Positions 57,317-64,000 of a stretch of DNA of 64,000 nt are shown here, in pieces. Each line of letters begins with the position of its first letter. The first letter of the stretch is position 1. A program made the translations under genes and the position numbers. The notes under the pieces are model-generated. The model was not told the DNA's origin. It did no database searches and was given only the letters and a program-made list of their open reading frames with translations. Origin of the DNA: Sarocladium kiliense (taxonomy: Eukaryota; Ascomycota; Sordariomycetes; Hypocreales; Sarocladiaceae); NCBI GenBank assembly GCA_030734395.1, contig JAUZTG010000016.1:868001-932000 (forward strand), in the 5' to 3' direction.

Positions 57317-57455
57317 AAAAAAGAGCGGCAGCGATAGTATGGGAAACGGCCCTTTTTTTAAGATATCAAATTCATTCTTGTTACGCCTAAAAGACTTGCG
57401 TCCCGTTGAACCCTGCAGCCATCGTTCGTACATGATGAACCACATTTTGTACCGT

Positions 57456-59254
57456 TTAGCATACACTGTGCGTCTTTCCTGTCTTGCCTTGCAAAGAGTG
57501 CTTCTCATTCTAAATCGGGGGAAATTAGTGACATCCCGGGACTTCGATGAAATGCAGTATGGAGGAACATACCTTGAACTTGTGGTGGTTGTGCGTAGCC
57601 TGGTGTCCACGGATGATGTTCGCCTGGGTGAATTCCTTCATCCGCTTGAGGGTCTCTGCATCTACCTGCGCAAGCATCTCCATGCACAGCTTGATATCCT
57701 TGATGAGCAAATCACACCTGCTCTTCGAGAAGTCCTCTCGTACGACGACACGCAACATCTTCAGGTCATTAGTGTGAGGCGCCATGGTATAAGCCGGGAC
57801 GACCCAGCTCCTTGATCTCAGCTGATGCGCCAGCGAGAACTCGTCGAAGTGTCTCTCCTCACCGCCCTCTTCCACAGTCTTGAATCGGAACGCGACGAGC
57901 GGCAGGCCCGCACCACTGCGTTCTGACATGATCACGAAACCAAGCTCCTCGAGCGCATCGCTGAGATGGTCGGCTGTGAGGGTAAGATTGCTCATGATGG
58001 AGCGGTAACCTTGTTTGCCGAAGCGAATGAGCTGGTAGTATTGGCCAATGACTTGGGATGCGCCTTTGGAGAAGTTGAGGGTGAAGGAGGCTTGGTCGGC
58101 GCCGAGGTAATTGATGTTGAAGACGAGCTCCTGAGGAAGGTATTCAGGGGATCGCCAGACGACCCAGCCGACACCTGGGTAGACGAGACCATACTGAGAT
58201 CACGGTTAGGAAAAGGGTCAGCGCCAAGAGTCGAGGTCAGAGACTCACCTTATGTCCAGAAACATTGATGGACACAACCCTCTCAAGGCAGAAATCCCAC
58301 TCGAGGTCAGGGACGATGAAAGGAGCGACGAAGCCACCGCTCGCTGCATCAACGTGGATAGGAGTGTCAAGCTTCTTCTCGATCAGGAGGTCGTTGATGG
58401 CCTTGACATCCTCGTACTGTCCTGTGTATGTCGTTCCCAGGATCGCGCAGATACCAATGGTATTCTCGTCTACCAAGTCAACCGCCTGCTCAGGATCAAT
58501 GACATAACGATCCTTCTCGCAAAAGACGTATCTCTCCTCGATTTCGAAGTACCTTGCCGCCTTCTCCCAGCAAACCTGCACCGCAGAGCTCATGATGACG
58601 TTCGGGTTGTCGAAAGGCTTGCCCTCGGCCTTTCGTTGGTTCTTCCAGCGACGCTTCATGGCGAGGACAGAGAGCATGATTGCTTCGGAGGAACCGACGG
58701 TGGAGGTACCGATTGCCGAGCCGTCGGAGGGGGCGTGGAAGAGCGAGCCGATCATATTGACGCAGCGGTTTTGAATGTCGGCGGATTGGGGGTATTCTTC
58801 GTAATCGATGAAGTTCTTGGCGAAGGACTCGGCCATGAGCTTCTCGGCCTCATCTTCCTGTTGGATATTAGTACTTTGAAGCTCTGTTTGGTGTTACTGG
58901 GAGAGGCTGCTTGCCATGTAGGTGGTAACGAATGAAGCCAGGCTGTGAACAAGTTAGCGGGCAAGCTCAATGGTGTGGAATTGAGAAAGACAAGAGGCCA
59001 TACTTGAGCATGGGGTTATTATCGAGGCTCAATTCGTCCTTGATCATGCGGTAAGCGACGTCGCGGGGCATTTGCCCGTCAGGCATCTCATGGCGCGGCA
59101 GGTCATTCCTGGCGAACTGGGAGCCGTAGACACTGGTGGTGAACACATCGGCAAAGTCGGAAATCTCTAGACGGGTTTTTTGATGGGGTTCACCAGAGGA
59201 AGAAGACTCGCCCTTCTTCCGCTCATGGGCGGGAATTGTCGCGAGGTGTACCAT
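57456..59254 (-). CDS. GAD1: Glutamate decarboxylase
   Basis: Five exons on the minus strand: 59254-59004, 58942-58915, 58857-58249, 58193-57573 and 57509-57456, giving 520 residues. Exon 2 is 28 nt. The intron after it starts with GC instead of GT, and no GT donor there keeps the frame. The last exon adds NEKHSLQGKTGKTHSVC; the KTH-V-C end is typical of fungal GADs. Core motifs are YEEYPQSADIQNRCVNMI, GTSTVGSSEAIMLS, HVDAASGGFVAPF and the PLP lysine K296 in SINVSGHKYGLVYPGVGW. The enzyme converts glutamate to GABA and CO2 in the cytosol, consuming a proton, and feeds the GABA shunt and stress responses. Confidence 0.95.
58858..58914 (-). other. GC-AG intron in the glutamate decarboxylase gene
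   Basis: The junction is ATG|GCAAGC ... TACTAATATCCAACAG|GAA, 57 nt with a strong TACTAAT branch site. Removing it joins TTYM to EDEAEKLM in frame. The one nearby GT (CCA|GTAACA) puts the rest out of frame. Confidence 0.75.
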
Positions 59255-60334
59255 TGTGTCGAGTAGTCAATCGTATGTCGTCACTACAGCTTATACAGCA
59301 GCGGTTGAGAATAACGAGTCAACTGTTAGACGAGGAGCTGGGGGAGTAGCTTGGTTCAAATAGAAGCAGGCAAAAGGCAAGCGACAATAAGAATGCACCG
59401 TCTGGGGTAAACGAAGCCAAGAGGTCAGGAGGGAATAGCAACGTGCCACATTCCAAGCAGAAGAACGCAGCAGCTTTCAGCTTCTTGGTCCTCCGCGACT
59501 GCATTTAAGCGAGTGAGAGGAGAGCTCGCCAGAAAAGCGCACTTACTCACCAGGGAGCTCCCCTCTTCCGCCCGCATGCAGCTAATCCCAAGCCATGGCC
59601 AAGAGGCCAAGGGCGACGACATATCCGGCTCGTACCGCCCAGCATACGACTAGCCCGAAGCTTGACAAACCATGGCATCCACACTTGCATTCTGTGCGTG
59701 AATGATGATGAGCCTGGACTCGTCGTCACTGTTTTGTTGTTCTCTGCCGGAGCTGGAGCTGAGCTGAGCGTAGACGTTTCGTTTGGCCCCGCCCCGTGCC
59801 ACGTACGTAGTTGTACTATTTTCTGCAGTGACCGGATGATGCGGCAAGCTGGGCGTCCCCATTGAGTTTCCTGGGTGCATTGAATTTGTGGCCCTGGTCA
59901 CTTTCGCAATCGGGCCACAATCTTCTTTGATGATGCAGTGATGCAATGCAAGGTCGGTGGCCAAGGTACCGCCGCTGAGCAGCATAATGCAACGCTGCGG
60001 CCATCGTCCCACTTACACCAGCAGGGACTGAGCTGATCTCTGGGGCCAACCCGGACAATTAACCCCTCCTCTGCCCTCCATGATCTCGATGGTACTTTCT
60101 CTGCGTCTGGGACCTCGTAGCTTGGGAAAGTCTCATCGGATGTCGCGGCCGAGATTTGACCAGGGTCCCATTGATATTGCCCAGCCATCCCCAGCACGTT
60201 GGTCTGGGCGGCACCGATCTCCCGAGAGGGGCCCAATTATGATGGCAGAGATATCACAGGCTTGCTGAACTGGAGGAGGAAACAACGTCATGCTCTTTGT
60301 AGTAGGTGGCTTATGATTGTGTGTCTATCGCAAC
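59255..60334. other. Intergenic region upstream of glutamate decarboxylase
   Basis: No gene is seen in 1.1 kb between two minus-strand genes. Short open frames here lack domains. Confidence 0.5.
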
Positions 60335-62513
60335 CTATTCATCCTCCACCATGCCCGTCAACCCACTGGTCAAGCCTTCCATCCTCCTCCCCAGCAGGTC
60401 ATCCTCACTGCTCAACTTGATCAAACTCTTGCTCTTACTTATCATTCTCCCCTTCTTAATGCTTCCATTGATCCTCTTCCCTCCCTGCTCTTCCTTTCCG
60501 GAGGACCCTGTCGTTGAGCTCCGCATCCGCGTCATACTTATCTCCAACGGCCTATCCTCCTCGCTCGACTCCGCGCCCTTTGCTGCTGCTGCCTTGGCCC
60601 GTGCTTGATCTGCTCGCTCCCTCTTGCGCTGACTTTCTGCGTTGGCGAAAATGTGCTCGAACCACGATGCGCAACGGTCAAAATGCTTCCAAGCAGGAGG
60701 ATAGACACTTGGGAATTGCATGAAGCCGTGTGATGTCCCTGGAATGAGGAGTACCTCTGGAGAGTCGAATCCCCTAGCCGAAGAGTGCTGCGCAAATCTC
60801 GACGATGAGAACTCAGTTTCTCTTTGTGCCGCTGCCTCCTTAGCGCGACGAAGTCGGCCCGCAAAGATGACGGTGTCGTCGACCAGAGGATCTCTTTCGC
60901 CCGTCATGAAGAAGGTCTTTGGAAATTTGGCGAGAAGCTCATCCGGCGCCAGTACAGGACTGAGGAGATAGTCCGTAGAGAAGTCAGGTCGGTTATGTGG
61001 TCCGATGTATAGGATGATCATAGCCCGCATCAACTCTGGAGTTAGAACACGATCATTGAAGTAAGAGATGATAGATGATGTTGCCAAACGGGTGCTCAAT
61101 GGCTCGGAGTGGTGGGAACCGCTCAACAACTTCTTCTCGTCTGGACTGCGCTTCCCAGATGCCTCGACGTTGGAAGTGCCATTCGGCAACTGCGTCGTGC
61201 CCGTATTATCACGAGGTGTAGAGTCTTCAGATGCAGCCTCCGAGCGCTCTGCAGTAACAGCGCCTCGTTTCGTTGATGTCTCGTCCTCCTCGTCTGAGTG
61301 ATGAGGTGTACCCGCCAATTGGTTATACTGCATGCTCTTGCGCTTGACAATGGATTTGTTCGTCTTCCGCATCTTGCGGTCCCGGATCAGAGCCATTTGC
61401 TCGTCCGTCATCCAGTTCCCAATGTTCATATCCAAAGCCGGATAGAAGCATACTAGGCCGTCAGGAGCTGGTAATTCGCCTCTTGAGCTCAGCCTTCTGC
61501 GAGTGACAGAGCTGGACTCTAGGATCATAAGGGTTGTGGCAACGGCCAAGTTGCCACCTGCGCTGTCGCCTGTGATGATAATTCGAGGTGTCTGTTTGCC
61601 TGACATGCCGATGCATCGGCCTCGAGTTTGGTGAATGGTAGAATACGCATCGAAACACTCATTCAGAGCAAATGGATAAGGATGTTCCGGTGCTTTCTTG
61701 TAGTCGAGGCTTAGAACGGGTAGGCCTGATCTTGCAGCCCACGCAAAAAGCTTGTCGTCGTTACACCGCGGGTCCATGGCTACGAAACCACCTCCTGGCA
61801 CGTCGAGGATCATCCTATTCTGGTTGCTGAGAGCTGATAGCGGCCCATCAAAGTATAACCAAGCACTGATGGGCTCCTTGTAATCGCTAGAAGAAGGCCG
61901 CGGTATGCGAACCTGTCGTGGTGGCCATCTGGTGAACCTTGGTCTCATCAATCCTTGGAAGAATCGGAGGTATGGTGTTGTGCCCTTGTTCCAAGAGACC
62001 CTCAGGTGTTCAACCGTGAGCATTCCGCGGACCTTTCGAACCTTTTCATCCGCACGCTCGGCTGCGAAGAGGTAGAATACGGAGAATGCGATGCTGGCTA
62101 GATCTCGGAGCCATTTTGCCCGTATTCGCATTGCCGTCCAGAAACCAGCATCCAGAGCGGTGAGGACCCAAGTAGCTCGGAAGAATGTAGGGTCGTACAT
62201 GTTCGCCATGGGTTCTGGGCTGGCGAGGCCTAGAAGAGCACTGAAGTTCCTGGCTGCGTATAGGTACATCATCGTAATGACAACGGTCTGCCATGTTGTT
62301 AGGCTTTTGGAGAGGAGGCGGGATAATGGCTTTGCTCCGGGAGGGCCATGACGATGTCCTCTGGTCAGGCTGTCAGTAAAACAAAGGGTTTTCGATAACA
62401 TAATGATAGATACAGACATACCTGTAGAGGTAGAACCCCCAAAAAGAGAGAACGGCGAGGACCTGAAGCCGCCGTGACTTGGACGACGGCCGTCCGAGGA
62501 CATGGTCGATCAT
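60335..62513 (-). CDS. Membrane-anchored alpha/beta-hydrolase of the hormone-sensitive-lipase type
   Basis: Two exons on the minus strand, 62513-62422 and 62360-60335 (61-nt intron, GTATGT...CCAG), give 705 residues. From the ATG at 62513 the first exon encodes MIDHVLGRPSSKSRRLQ and a membrane segment (VLAVLSFWGFYLYR) that joins in frame to GHRHGPPGAKPL. A second segment is near TWQTVVITMMYLYAA. The alpha/beta-hydrolase-3 core has the oxyanion loop P219-GGG (His of HGGG replaced), the nucleophile S297 in GDSAGG, and likely D521 (GERDPLVDD) and H575 (GTSHGF). A low-complexity insert at about residues 360-460 precedes the second half. A lipid or ester hydrolase, probably at the ER or lipid droplets. 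Confidence 0.9.
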
Positions 62514-63420
62514 GGCGATGGCGGCAAGGGAGGAGGTAAAATGTGACAAACTAATTCTTCATTACATGTCGTTTGGATCTGTCACTAGAATCCAAAGACA
62601 GGGTATGATGAAGGATCGAGGATGATAGCGAACCGAAGATCCCTTTAGCGAATGATGCAGGTCGTCGTTAAAGAAGCCGGCTCCATGACTCGGGCACCGG
62701 GCAAGCAGACAACAAAGCCACCCCGTGCAGAGTCCCCGAAGACGGACAAGCTCCGAATTGGAAACAGGTCGGTCAGGGCAAAAAAAGCATGTGTCAGACC
62801 AGGGTGTATTATTAGCGGCTGCTGGATGAAAGAGTCCAGCGAAATGCATCGGCAAGCCGGTTTGTTTTTGTCGCATTGTCTTGCTCCGGGAGCGCGCGGG
62901 CGAGGGCAGCGTGGTCGCAGGAGGCATTTGCGCTGGCATGTGAAAGTCGTGGGGGCTGTCTGCCAGTGCTGCTGCTGCTGCTGCGCCGGTGGTTCCCGCC
63001 CGAAGCCGATGGGTGTCGCATGACGTTAAGGACTCCGCTGAATCACCTGCACGTGCTGGTGCTGGACCAACGAGGGATCGATGACTGGCACTGGAGATGA
63101 CTGGATTTGTTACACGTCCGTCGTTGGATGGTCGTGTCAATCAATCAATCATTTCGCCTGGCCTCTCGAAATGCGGATCTCCGGGTTGACGATCGACGGC
63201 CCAGCATGAGGCCCTGGACCTGGTGCGGGACGGCGATCATCACGTGTCGGACACGCTTCTCCTTTGGACTGTTGGCTTCAGTTTCCATGGATCATCTTCA
63301 AGGACTCTAGCATGGAGTCAACGAAAGAAAGAACATGATGCTGATTATGTGAGTTGAGTAAATACAGCCGCTGCTTTACACCATGCCTCGTTTCTCATAA
63401 AACCACACACCTCTCGTTCA
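62514..63420. other. Intergenic region upstream of the lipase gene
   Basis: No gene is seen. Minus-strand open sequence at 62562-63140 has no domain. CACGTG boxes lie near 63051 and 63241. Confidence 0.5.
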
Positions 63421-64000
63421 TTACGACTTCACCACATTCGTCCCCTCCTCCTTCGCCACCATATCCTCCCCAGGCTCCTTCTCCCCCAGCTTCACCGTCG
63501 CAACAGCATCCTGAGCATAGACCCTGAGCCCCATCACGCAAACAGGGTCCCACGGCTGTTTCTTCTCAAAGTCCGGCTCCTCCTCGCTGTCCGAGCTCGA
63601 CTCAGAAAGATCATCAGAGTCCGACTCAGATTCCTCCTTCTTCTCCTTATCGTCTCCTTTGACGGTGGAAGAAGGCGTGTTGCTTCCAGCCACTGAAGAA
63701 CCCTCGCCTTCAGAGTCGGCGTCTTTGTTAGACACCTCGAGGATGCTCGTCTTTGTGGAAACGTCATCGCTGGACTTTCGCGAGTGAGTGGCGCCTTTAA
63801 CACTCTGCACGCTCGTCGGCTTGTCACTCTTCTTCTTCAGCTTCTTACTAAACCACTTCCTGACAGTCTCAACCTCGCTGTCATCATCCTCTTCCTCCGT
63901 AGTGACGCGCTTCTCCAGGTAAGCCTTCTGCATCTTCTTCATCTTCTTCTCCTCTTGCCTCTTCTTCTCCTTCCTCTTCTGTTTCTTGGCTTTCCTCTGC
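63421..64000 (-). CDS. C-terminal part of a charged protein of unknown family (runs off the window)
   Basis: The minus-strand frame is open from the window edge to TAA at 63421, giving at least 193 residues; the start lies outside. It begins with a Lys/Glu/Arg/Gln-rich helix (KKQKRKEKKRQEEKK), continues as an acidic, Ser/Asp/Glu-rich disordered region (SESDSDDLSESSSDSEEEPD), and ends with a short ordered strand pattern, PWDPVCVMGLRVYAQDAVATVKL. I have seen the last pattern (P-W-P-VCV-GLRVY) at the ends of fungal proteins but cannot name the family. No function is assigned. Confidence 0.7.
   Translation of the reverse strand, partial: QRKAKKQKRKEKKRQEEKKMKKMQKAYLEKRVTTEEEDDDSEVETVRKWFSKKLKKKSDKPTSVQSVKGATHSRKSSDDVSTKTSILEVSNKDADSEGEGSSVAGSNTPSSTVKGDDKEKKEESESDSDDLSESSSDSEEEPDFEKKQPWDPVCVMGLRVYAQDAVATVKLGEKEPGEDMVAKEEGTNVVKS

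Overview
The window is nuclear DNA from a filamentous ascomycete (Pezizomycotina). The evidence is many short introns (about 46-130 nt) with GTAAGT-like donors and CTAAC/CTGAC branch sites, and fungus-specific families: a Zn2Cys6 regulator, DUF3176, a 2EXR protein, a peroxin-22-like protein, Spt20 and an F-box/LRR protein. The F-box/LRR and DUF3176 proteins look like those of Dothideomycetes, but that is an impression and not a proof. I rebuilt 24 genes by hand-splicing. Exon limits come from splice consensus, phase and protein continuity and have no RNA support.

Left part (1-16.1 kb), accessory metabolism: MFS transporter, Zn2Cys6 regulator, AtuA/DUF1446-type enzyme, allantoate-permease-family transporter, a secreted SRPBCC-like protein, a 72-residue spliced Trp/Gly/Met-rich protein, and a divergent SDR/DUF4334 pair. 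The first four look like a small catabolic cluster. Perfect 15-bp inverted repeats of one design (CGGCGC-N3-GCGCCG) lie before the regulator and before the second transporter, which suggests one regulon.

Middle part (17.4-32 kb): two DUF3176 membrane proteins flank a secreted HAD phosphatase and a DHA1-type MFS pump. Then come a 2EXR gene with an in-frame TAG exactly where the family has Trp, and a convergent F-box/LRR gene.

Regulatory desert (32-44.6 kb): a two-finger C2H2 regulator resembling BrlA-type conidiation factors sits alone, with about 4.3 kb of gene-free DNA downstream and 7 kb upstream.

Right part (44.6-64 kb), housekeeping: eIF2B gamma, peroxin-22-like, an SDR, SAGA subunit Spt20 with long polyglutamine, Atg27, acetylornithine aminotransferase, glutamate decarboxylase (with a GC-AG intron), a membrane-anchored HSL-type lipase/esterase, and the end of a charged protein that runs off the window. 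No rRNA, tRNA, CRISPR array or intact transposon was recognised.
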